From positions 2,480,001 through 2,544,000 of the forward strand of contig NZ_JAOQOK010000001.1 in the NCBI RefSeq assembly GCF_025961835.1: a stretch of 64,000 nucleotides of DNA. The letters are read 5' to 3'. Source of the DNA: Sphingobium sp. B2D3C. Lineage in GTDB: Bacteria; Pseudomonadota; Alphaproteobacteria; Sphingomonadales; Sphingomonadaceae. Below are positions 56,009 to 63,028 of this stretch, piece by piece (positions within the stretch are counted from its first letter, which is position 1; each line of letters starts with the position of its first letter). The translations under genes and the position numbers were made by a program. The notes beneath the pieces were generated by a model. It was given only the letters and a program-made list of their open reading frames with translations, was not told the origin of the DNA and ran no database searches.

Positions 56009-57352
56009 TCACCTGCCCCTCGACAACACGAACGGGATGCGCAGCACCGTGCGCAGATCGGTGGCGTCTTCGGTCGCCCCCACCTCGACCGACCAGTTCA
56101 GCGTCGTGCGGTCCGTCGCGCGGTAGCTTACGCCGAACAGCAGGCGGCCGATCTGGAGATCGCGCGCCGTCTGCACCTGCGGGTCGCCCCAGTCCATCGT
56201 GGGCATCAGCAGGCGCTGCGTGGTGCGCGTGCCGAAGGACCAGCTGTGCGCATAACCCAGGTTGAACGAGGTGCGTTGGTTCAATGATACGCCGATCCCC
56301 ATGCTGACGGATATCGCGTCTCCCGGCTTCACATAGGTGATACGCACCGGCGGGATGACCGTATCGACCCCGTGACCGAAATTGCGGGTGTAGCCAATGG
56401 AGCCGAACAGGACGGCGGGGTCACTGGGCAGAATTGCGGTCAGGCTCGGCGTCACACCCCAGAAGCCGGACCCCGTGGCCGCACGGGTCGCGCGGCCCAG
56501 CGTATCCCGAGAGATGTCGAACGGGTCGGTGCCGGTGGGCACCACAACCTGCAAATTGCCGATCAGGAACGGCCAGCCGCCACGCGCAGAGCTCAGCTGA
56601 TAGCGCGCCGACAGCTCAAGGTCGCCAATCCCCCGGCCGCTGGTACTGCTATCGATGGTCGCCGCATCGGGATCGCCCGTCGTGCCCTGAATCGGGGCCA
56701 GCACCGACTTGTCATTGCGATAGACGAACGGAAGACGGGCGCCGATCTCGACATTGCCGAGGAGCCCATAACGCAGGCCGGCGGATGCCGTGAGCACGTC
56801 CTGCCGGCTCTCGTTGATGTCGAACACGCCAACGAGCACGGACTCCACCACTTCGATGCCGCGGAAAAGCGCACGGTTGCGGTCGGCCCGCGCATAATCG
56901 AGCTGAAGCTCGGCGGTGAGCTGACCGCGCCGGGTCACGACGCTGCCTTGCTCTCCCAGCACCGCGACCTCGGGCGGGCGATCGATATCCGGTGGCGCTT
57001 CCCCCACGGGGCCAGCCGGGGTCTGGGGCGCACCATTGGGCGCGCGCGGCGGCGGGGCAGCGTTGCTGGCGGACTGGACAGTTTGCGGCGGATTTGCTGC
57101 CGATGGCGCCGCCGTTGCGCCACTTGGTTGCGCATCCATGGCAAGGCGCTGCTCCAGCGCGCGAATACGCGCCTCCTGCGCTTCCAACTGCTGCTGCTGC
57201 CGGGCGATGAGGCTGAGCGCCTGCTTCAGTTCGGGGCTGGCTTTGCTCGACTGTGGCAGCGCGGTGCCCGTTGGCTGGGCCCATGCCGGTGATGCAGCCA
57301 GTGCGCCGCCAAGCATTGCCACTCCCCCCAGGAGCCGACCTATTCTGGTCAT
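56009..57352 (-). CDS. FapF-like outer-membrane coiled-coil/beta-barrel protein
   Basis: A 447-aa outer-membrane protein. A signal peptide (1-25, ASPAWA) is followed by a predicted coiled coil (about 39-71, SLIARQQQQLEAQEARIRAL), a Pro/Ala-rich linker (about 76-127), and a barrel (about 134-447) with alternating strands such as GQLTAELQLDYARADRNRAL and LGYAHSWSFGTRTT, ending LRIPFVL. An N-terminal trimeric coiled coil before a barrel is the hallmark of FapF, the secretion pore of the Fap amyloid system. Residue-level homology cannot be shown here. It lies 13 bp after the neighbouring secreted protein gene. Confidence 0.75.
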   Translation of the reverse strand: MTRIGRLLGGVAMLGGALAASPAWAQPTGTALPQSSKASPELKQALSLIARQQQQLEAQEARIRALEQRLAMDAQPSGATAAPSAANPPQTVQSASNAAPPPRAPNGAPQTPAGPVGEAPPDIDRPPEVAVLGEQGSVVTRRGQLTAELQLDYARADRNRALFRGIEVVESVLVGVFDINESRQDVLTASAGLRYGLLGNVEIGARLPFVYRNDKSVLAPIQGTTGDPDAATIDSSTSGRGIGDLELSARYQLSSARGGWPFLIGNLQVVVPTGTDPFDISRDTLGRATRAATGSGFWGVTPSLTAILPSDPAVLFGSIGYTRNFGHGVDTVIPPVRITYVKPGDAISVSMGIGVSLNQRTSFNLGYAHSWSFGTRTTQRLLMPTMDWGDPQVQTARDLQIGRLLFGVSYRATDRTTLNWSVEVGATEDATDLRTVLRIPFVLSRGR

Positions 57353-57365
57353 TTGTGTCCTTCCT

Positions 57366-58106
57366 TCAACGAATAAGATCCCGCGTCGCGTCAAGCGCCA
57401 TGCTGTCGATCCTCGGCATGGCCGAGCCGACGGTCGCGGGCGTGGCGTTCATCAGATCGAGGTTGATCGTCGTGCTGGTCTCGATCGCACGGTTGTTACC
57501 GCTGTTGAGGAGCACACTGCCCAAGGCCAGCCCAAACACGTGGCTGACCTCCAGATCCTGCTGCGACAAGGTCACCTTGAAACCGCTGCCTAGCCGATCG
57601 AGCCCGACCGTGCCGTTCTGGGTTTGCGCGCGATCGCCCGGGCCTAGCGGGAGTGGTGTCGATCCATCGGGGCTGAGGCCGATCTCCGCCTGCTCGCCCG
57701 TACTCACGGTGACGGCGCCGACGCTCGGACGATAGCTCCGCTCGACGAGCGAGACACCGCTCTCGCGGTCGAAACTGACCCAGACATCACCCGGGTTGCC
57801 CGCGTGTTGCGAGGGGCCGCTGGTGCCTGGCGCACCGGACTGCCTTGTCGACTGTGGCGCGTATATGGCAAGGCGCGGCGCGCCCTGGTCGACGGTGAAG
57901 ACACTGCGCAGGAGCAATTGCCCGTCGACGCTCGTATCGGTCTGTACGGCCATGGCGACTTCCACACCGTTGGGGAGGAGGAATTTGCCGCGGCTTTCGG
58001 CAAGAACATCCTCCGGCACCGGCGCGTGTCCCTCGACCGGCGGTTGCGCGAAGACGGGGTTGCAGAGGACAACTGCTGCAACGGCCGAGATGAGATGGCG
58101 GTTCAT
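57366..58106 (-). CDS. Secreted accessory protein (246 aa) of the Fap-like operon
   Basis: The signal peptide ends VFA; the mature protein begins QPPVEGHAPVPE, similar to the start of the 115-aa protein in the same operon. A middle region has beta-prone LLPNGVEVAMAVQT and APRLAIYAPQSTR; the last 60 residues contain HVFGLALGSVLLNSGNNRAI followed by ETSTTINLDL, a motif shared in part with the other secreted proteins. Its position is analogous to FapE or FapA but I cannot assign it. It starts 2 bp after the C39 protease stop. Confidence 0.7.
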   Translation of the reverse strand: MNRHLISAVAAVVLCNPVFAQPPVEGHAPVPEDVLAESRGKFLLPNGVEVAMAVQTDTSVDGQLLLRSVFTVDQGAPRLAIYAPQSTRQSGAPGTSGPSQHAGNPGDVWVSFDRESGVSLVERSYRPSVGAVTVSTGEQAEIGLSPDGSTPLPLGPGDRAQTQNGTVGLDRLGSGFKVTLSQQDLEVSHVFGLALGSVLLNSGNNRAIETSTTINLDLMNATPATVGSAMPRIDSMALDATRDLIR

Positions 58107-58108
58107 GG

Positions 58109-58804
58109 CTAGAAGTCCCTCATGAAGGGCGCAGTCAAAGCCAGTGCTTGCTGGCTGAGCGGCTGAACGAATGCGGCGCCGACCGGTGCGCGGGAGAAGG
58201 CCGCCCACTGCCGATCCCCATTAAAGGCGCTGCGCCCCACCGCAGTATCCTCGCCGATCACGAAATAAATGCCGTTCCAAGCGCGCTGGAACGCGGGTCG
58301 CGACATGGTGCGCAGACCGAGCGCCGGATCTCCGATCAGCAGCTCCTCCGCGCTGATGCCTTTGACCACGACGAAATGGCGATAGCCGTTCGCCTCGATC
58401 AACGCGATGCCGGGCACGCCTGCCGCAGCGACTTGGTCGAGCGAGACCTTGTATCCGTCCGCGCTGAGGCCGGCATTGGCAAGATAGCGCTTCATGTCGA
58501 GCAACGAAAAGCCGAGCCGGGTAATCTGCGCGCGGTCTCCCACGCGCCACATGCCGTTGAACACGTCGGCTTCCGCCCTGCTCCGGCGATAATGATAAGT
58601 CAGCAACGTGGCGAGCGCAGCCGAACCGCAACTGAAATCAAATTGCTGCCGAACGACCGTCAAAAAACGCCGGTCCTCGAACGACGTGACAGGCGGCGTG
58701 ACATCGCCGAGACCCGCCGCTCCGAGCTGGAACGTCGGCCCTCCGCTCACCTGCGCACTGCAGCCGGAGAGCAGCATGAGTGCGGCAAGGAGCATGCGCG
58801 CCAT
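58109..58804 (-). CDS. C39-family cysteine protease, FapD-like
   Basis: A papain-like peptidase of 231 aa with lipobox LLSGC (Cys15), so probably membrane-anchored in the periplasm. The C39 active site is complete: Gln53 (QQFDFSCGSAALATLL), Cys59, His143 (YRHFVVVKG) and Asp159 (LIGDPALG). C39 domains mature bacteriocins by cleaving after Gly-Gly; in the Fap system, FapD of this family is needed for fibre secretion. There is no ABC transporter part, as in FapD. Its start overlaps the previous gene by one base (TAATG). Confidence 0.88.
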   Translation of the reverse strand: MARMLLAALMLLSGCSAQVSGGPTFQLGAAGLGDVTPPVTSFEDRRFLTVVRQQFDFSCGSAALATLLTYHYRRSRAEADVFNGMWRVGDRAQITRLGFSLLDMKRYLANAGLSADGYKVSLDQVAAAGVPGIALIEANGYRHFVVVKGISAEELLIGDPALGLRTMSRPAFQRAWNGIYFVIGEDTAVGRSAFNGDRQWAAFSRAPVGAAFVQPLSQQALALTAPFMRDF

Positions 58805-59151
58805 TATTGTGCGGGCAGCAGGGCGATGTTGACGTTCATCGAAGCATTGATCGCGACGTTGTTGCCGGAATTGGCATTGATGATCGAGAGGCCGGAAAGG
58901 TTCTGGAATGCGTTCCCATCGATGGCCACCGCCCCGGTCACGGAATTGCCGCTCACGCTGCTGTCCGACACGGCGGTAACATGCTCGGACTGGGCGATCT
59001 GGTTGAGATCCGCGCGGCCTGTCACCTGCTCGAGCGTGGCGACGTCGACGGGCGGCGCCGCGCCCTCAAATGGCGGTTGCGCAAGGGCAGCCGAGGCAAA
59101 ACTGCCCGACAAGGTCACAAGCCATGCCCGGCGGAATAGAAATCGGTTCAT
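58804..59151 (-). CDS. Small secreted protein (115 aa), possible minor fibre subunit
   Basis: The signal peptide (1-24, ending ASAALA) leaves a mature protein of 91 aa beginning QPPFEGAAPPVD, with no Cys. The C-terminal part NAFQNLSGLSIINANSGNNV followed by AINASMNVNIAL resembles the C-terminus of the large repeat protein encoded upstream (AFQNFAGMQAVNQNTG), and may be an assembly or nucleation unit comparable to FapB. This is inference from sequence pattern and operon position. Confidence 0.7.
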   Translation of the reverse strand: MNRFLFRRAWLVTLSGSFASAALAQPPFEGAAPPVDVATLEQVTGRADLNQIAQSEHVTAVSDSSVSGNSVTGAVAIDGNAFQNLSGLSIINANSGNNVAINASMNVNIALLPAQ

Positions 59152-59218
59152 GCATCCTCTCCCTTTATGATGTAAAAAGACTGGCCGGCGGTGGAGATCG
59201 CCGGCCAGTTGGAGAGGC

Positions 59219-60487
59219 TTAGCGAAGCGTGATGTCGCCCGCGGAGACCGCCACGCTCACCGACGCGTTCTGCGATGCGCCAACGCCGGTGTTCTGGTTG
59301 ACCGCCTGCATGCCAGCAAAGTTCTGGAATGCGCTGCCACCCGTGCGGATGCTGTTATCAGCCACCGGGGACTCGCCGCCACGACCGTCGAAGCTGACGC
59401 TCACGCCCGTGACATAGCTTGAGAGGTTGGCGCTGGCGACCAGGGCGCTGTCACCGAAGACGGAATCCGACTTGGCGGAACCGGCTGCGGTATCACCGCC
59501 GCTGAAGGCCCAGCTGTGATCGGAATTGTCCGAATTGTCTTCCCAGCTGTTGTTGCTGGCCACGGTGTTGGTCGAGCTGTCATCCTGAGAGGACATGTCG
59601 CGGCTGTCGGTTGCCGTGCCGCCATTGTTGGCCGCAACCTGCGCGCCCGAAGCGGAGCTGTTGTCCGACATGTCGTGCGTGGACGAGTCATTGCCGCTGT
59701 CGGCCGTGTTCACCGAATTATTGGACATGTCGTTGCCGCTATCGGCGACGCTGTTGTCCGTGGACGTGTTCGTGGTGGTGTTCGACGTCCAGGCGCTGTT
59801 GCCGCTGTCGCTCGTGCTGGTGTTACCGCTGTCGGCGGTGTTCACCGAGTTGTTCGACATATCATTGCCGCTGTCGGAGACAGTGAGGCTGTTGTCGGAC
59901 ATGTCATTGCCACTGTCGGCAATATCGACGCTATTGTCGGTGTTGGTCGTGGCGTTGGACGTCCAGGCCGAGTTGCCGCTGTCGCTCGTCGTGGTTGTGG
60001 TGTTGCCACTGTCAGCGGTGTTCACCGAGTTATTCGACATGTCGTTGCCGCTGTCTGCCACATCGACGCTGTTGTCGGTGTTGGTGGTGGCATTGGAGGT
60101 CCATGCCGAATTACCACTGTCGCTGGTGGTGGTTGTGGTGGCGCTGTTGCCACTGTCCGCCACACTGTTGTCCGTGTTCGTGGTGGTGTTGGCCGTCCAG
60201 GCAGAATTGCCGCTGTCGGACGTCATCGTGTTGCCGCTGTCGGCGGTGTTGACCGAGTTGTTCGACATATCGTTACCACTGTCGGCAACGCTGTTATCCG
60301 TGTTGGTGGCCACGTTCGTGGACGTGTTTGCGGTCCAGGCGCTGTTGCCGCTGTCGCTGGTGGTGGTGGTGGATTCGGCCATCCAGCTGTTGTTGCCGCT
60401 ATCGCTGACGGTGTTGCCGTCCTGCGCCAGCGCGGGCGATGCCGCGATAAGCGCGGCGGCCGAGGCCGTGATCAGTAGAGTTTTCAT
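59219..60487 (-). CDS. DSGN-repeat secreted protein, candidate functional amyloid subunit
   Basis: A 422-aa secreted protein (signal peptide 1-21, ALIAASPALA). Residues 24-280 are low-complexity imperfect repeats rich in Asn, Ser, Thr, Asp and Gly: SDSGNSAW occurs five times (from 44, 90, 122, 168 and 226), and DMSNNSVNTADSGN four times (from 73, 149, 209 and 253). There is no Cys. The C-terminal 60 residues are different and end AFQNFAGMQAVNQNTG, QNASVSVAV. Repetitive Asn-rich, Cys-free secreted proteins beside a C39 protease and a coiled-coil barrel are what one expects of FapC. Amyloid formation is not proven. RBS AAGGACG precedes ATG 60487; an upstream in-frame Met at 60571 is rejected. 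Confidence 0.8.
   Translation of the reverse strand: MKTLLITASAAALIAASPALAQDGNTVSDSGNNSWMAESTTTTSDSGNSAWTANTSTNVATNTDNSVADSGNDMSNNSVNTADSGNTMTSDSGNSAWTANTTTNTDNSVADSGNSATTTTTSDSGNSAWTSNATTNTDNSVDVADSGNDMSNNSVNTADSGNTTTTTSDSGNSAWTSNATTNTDNSVDIADSGNDMSDNSLTVSDSGNDMSNNSVNTADSGNTSTSDSGNSAWTSNTTTNTSTDNSVADSGNDMSNNSVNTADSGNDSSTHDMSDNSSASGAQVAANNGGTATDSRDMSSQDDSSTNTVASNNSWEDNSDNSDHSWAFSGGDTAAGSAKSDSVFGDSALVASANLSSYVTGVSVSFDGRGGESPVADNSIRTGGSAFQNFAGMQAVNQNTGVGASQNASVSVAVSAGDITLR
59640..60420. repeat. Imperfect tandem DNA repeats inside DSGN-repeat gene
   Basis: The coding DNA repeats blocks containing GTTGCCGCTGTCGG, and GTTGTCCGTGTTGGTGGTG, in units of roughly 46-60 aa (138-180 bp). Repeats of this kind are prone to recombination, so repeat number may vary between strains. 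Confidence 0.7.
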
Positions 60488-60727
60488 CGATTGTCGTCCT
60501 TTCAGGGTTCCCACGCCGCCCTCGGGGCTTTCCCCGATCGACGCATCGACTCCGCCTCCGCGGAGACCCACCCTGAATAGGTTAACGGCGAATTAACCTT
60601 CACCCCCACCGAACTATCTCTTCCCCCCTCATAGCGCTGTATGAGTAACCCTCATTTGGGGGTGAGTGTGATAATTGTGAAGACGAACGAAAGTCTCAGA
60701 ATAATAAGAGGGAATCGGGCTTCTGAA
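60488..60727. promoter_or_regulatory. Control region of the Fap-like operon (240 bp)
   Basis: It lies between the LuxR-type gene stop and the repeat-protein start. It contains the CTCATA-N6-TATGAG palindrome (60628-60645) and AT-rich stretches at about 60655-60715 that could form promoter elements. No gene is seen. Confidence 0.5.
60628..60645. promoter_or_regulatory. CTCATA-N6-TATGAG palindrome, possible LuxR-type site
   Basis: Perfect 6-bp arms around GCGCTG, 141 bp upstream of the repeat-protein start and 83 bp past the regulator's stop. Size and symmetry suit a LuxR-type HTH dimer; binding is not shown. Confidence 0.45.
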
Positions 60728-61846
60728 TCAGAGGGCGGAAAAATGACCCAATGATGTTCGAGCAATGCTCGATAACATCACCCTGATAAGATCAGATTGC
60801 CGATGGGTGGCCGTTTTTCCGAAGATTTGTTTCAAATAACTTCGCGCGGTGGCCTCCGCGATTTTCATCCGGGCGGCAGCATCATTCAGTGCGAGGCCGC
60901 AAACCAGATGGTGGACCAGCTGACCCTCGGTCTTGGTGAGGCGATAGGCGTCGCAACAGCGCTGGAGCGCCAGGGTTACGTCCGTGTCCGAATCATAAAT
61001 GCACAGGACGAAAGAAGGATCCGCGGAAATTTCCGGGCGCGTGAATGTCGGCGATAAAAGGGCCATGAGAGGCCGGCGATAATTCTTCCGGCTCAGGCTG
61101 ATCAGCACCGCTTCGCCATCGTGCGACGCATGGTCCATGGCCGCGTGCAGCTTGGTGGTCTCGCCGCGATTGACGGCAACAAGCGAATAGCGCGACTTGT
61201 GCACCACATCCCGCTTCTGGAACATCAGCGTGGCGACGGCATTCTCGCCGATCACCGCGCCATGGCCGTCAAGAATGATAATCGCCACGTCGCTCAGGTC
61301 GAGCGCCGACTTATAGGCGATCAAGGCGCGCTGCTGGCTTCGCGCATGCAGCCAGAGACGAAAATAGCCCGCAAGCACGGGCTGCAGCTTCTTGGCCATC
61401 TGTTCGGCGGCGAGCCGCTGGACCATGTTGGCATGGCGGTAAAGCGCCGTGAGGATCAGGCGCAGCCCGCCATGTTCTGCCACGGCCAAGGTCATCGCAC
61501 GCTTCGCTTCCTCGACCTGCGTCAGTTCGTGCCAAGCAACACGCGCACCTTGGCCGGTGTAATGAAGCGCGTCGGTATCTTGGCAGGCGATCGCCACCGC
61601 CAAGTGCGGATCGGAGAGCAGGGCGCGATTGGGGCTCACTCGCGCAAGCAGCTCTGGGCTGTTGTCGTCGCGATGAAGGGAAAGAACCGCCTCGTCCGCA
61701 AAGACGCGACCGGCGAACTTGCTTAGTATCCAGTCCAGATCGTCTGCAACCCGGTCAGATTGTCCGTCCTGATCGATCGGGCGCCCACCGTCCGGTTCTG
61801 CAAATATGTGGTCTGCAGCCACCTCGGTCTTCGATATTGTGACCAT
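60728..61846 (-). CDS. LuxR-type HTH transcriptional regulator (372 aa)
   Basis: The C-terminal 65 residues are a LuxR-family HTH (LTKTEGQLVHHLVCGLALND, then TARSYLKQIFGKTATHRQSD). The N-terminal 300 residues are a sensory region of mixed alpha/beta type with no motif I can name (an interior part, LDLSDVAIIILDGHGAVIGE, looks PAS-like). It is upstream of and in the same direction as the Fap-like operon and is the obvious candidate for its regulator. GGGGGAGG lies very close to ATG 61846, so the start is a little uncertain. Confidence 0.87.
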   Translation of the reverse strand: MVTISKTEVAADHIFAEPDGGRPIDQDGQSDRVADDLDWILSKFAGRVFADEAVLSLHRDDNSPELLARVSPNRALLSDPHLAVAIACQDTDALHYTGQGARVAWHELTQVEEAKRAMTLAVAEHGGLRLILTALYRHANMVQRLAAEQMAKKLQPVLAGYFRLWLHARSQQRALIAYKSALDLSDVAIIILDGHGAVIGENAVATLMFQKRDVVHKSRYSLVAVNRGETTKLHAAMDHASHDGEAVLISLSRKNYRRPLMALLSPTFTRPEISADPSFVLCIYDSDTDVTLALQRCCDAYRLTKTEGQLVHHLVCGLALNDAAARMKIAEATARSYLKQIFGKTATHRQSDLIRVMLSSIARTSLGHFSAL

Positions 61847-62157
61847 TCCTCCCCCTCAGCCCACCATTGTATGGCATGCGCGTTAACCACAATGCGTGGG
61901 GGGCTGATTTGGCTCCGCTATCGCGGGATTGAGACTGCCCCGATTTGGTACATATCTGAAATTTGAGGATTTCATGCCGGCAATGCCCATCAATAGCCGA
62001 CCATCCGGTATTGGGGACGCTACAATTCGGCGAAACGACATTTGGGTTATTAATGAACGGCCGCTTCTGAACTCCAGCATTTGTACGCTAAATGTTTGCT
62101 AAATTGGCGACTGCGGCCAGCAGTGCCTCGATGGCGTGAGATTTTGACCGATCACCA
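61847..62157. other. Intergenic region upstream of LuxR-type gene (311 bp)
   Basis: An imperfect inverted repeat (CAGCCCACCATTGT ... ACAATGCGTGGGGGGCTG, about 61857-61906) sits immediately upstream of the regulator and may be a self-control site. The remainder is AT-rich with no supported gene. Confidence 0.4.
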
Positions 62158-62423
62158 TCAGCGCAGTTGGCTATCCTTACTGCCGCGCCGGTTGATGCAA
62201 GGAAAAAGCCCGGTGCTTGTCGCGGCCAGACTGGCAGGCCACGCATGTCCGGGCACCGGGCAGAGCTTCGCGGCGTGCCTGCGGGATTGGCTCTCCACCT
62301 TCCCTCACAATCGGCGCGACCCGAACCTGCCGGCATACGAGCACGCGCTGTTGCCAGCGCGTCTTTCACGCTGTCCTCGATTTGGTTCTGAACAGCGCCC
62401 TCGAGCGCCCAGCCATTGGCCAT
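62158..62423 (-). pseudogene. DksA/TraR-family zinc-finger gene, decayed (two frameshifts)
   Basis: The first frame, from ATG 62423, reads MANGWALEGAVQNQIEDSVK and ARARMPAGSGRADCE, the start of YbiI-like TraR/DksA C4 zinc-finger proteins. After a +1 shift at about 62302 the family continues as GEPIPQARREALPGAR and TCVACQSGRDKHRAF. A second shift near 62197 leads to INRRGSKDSQLR and stop at 62158, the exact family C-terminus. The total, about 88 codons, equals the family length. The second zinc Cys of the first pair is also lost (GGT in place of TGT). Three frames in one gene argue for decay, with sequencing error as the alternative. Confidence 0.8.
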
Positions 62424-62480
62424 GCGTACTCGATCCTGCGCAATTGGAGGTTGAGGGACCGTTATAGGAATGCAGCGGCC

Positions 62481-62960
62481 TCATTTCATCCTCGCAGCGT
62501 CTTCGGACAGTCCTCCGCTGGTGCGCAGCAGTCTCACAATGCCATTATAGGCGGCGTGCAATCCCTCATTGCGCCCAGTCTCATGGTCCGATCCTGCCAC
62601 TTCCCAGAACGCGACCAGCCATCCGTCCGGGCAGCGCTCGCGCAGCACCCACAGCGCGAGCGCGACCCCCACGGGTCTCTACCTTGCCCGTCGCGGCCGT
62701 TGCGTCACGCAAAACATTCAGCGCGCGCTCGATAGTCCTCATATTGTGGGATGCATCCGCAATGGAAACCCTGGATAAAATGCGTTCGATGTCTTCCTGA
62801 CTCTCGGCCGTGCCGAAAGGAGGCGAGCCTGCGCCGGTCCGCTCTAAAACCTTAAACGATTTGCACCGACAATAGACCGACCCGCCGTACCTCGCAGAAC
62901 TTAGTCCCCTTATCACGCTCCCAACCTGCTGGATGCGGAAACAAGACATTCTAATAAGAG
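62481..62960 (-). other. Possible unrecognised or frameshifted gene
   Basis: Two frames read as plausible protein in succession: ESQEDIERILSRVSIADASH and MRTIERALNVLRDATAATGK in one, then ALWVLRERCPDGWLVAFWEV and NEGLHAAYNGIVRLLRTSGG to 62481 in another. The join would fall near a G-run at about 62670. I do not recognise a family and cannot exclude two small genes or chance. The 5' limit is a guess. Confidence 0.3.
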
Positions 62961-63028
62961 GCATGGCGACTTGCGAAAACGACGGGCGGCGGGAAGCGAC
63001 GTCAGCACCCGACGAAGTTCCTTTCCGT

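Noticed and set aside
59640..60420. Regular DNA repeats resembling a CRISPR array
   Set aside because: Repeats are in-frame, of variable length and continuous with no unique spacers of constant size; they encode protein repeats.
59516..60596. Open plus-strand frames with Val/Leu/Ser periodicity opposite the repeat gene
   Set aside because: Periodicity is a by-product of the DSGN repeats on the minus strand, which has the signal peptide, ribosome-binding site and operon context.
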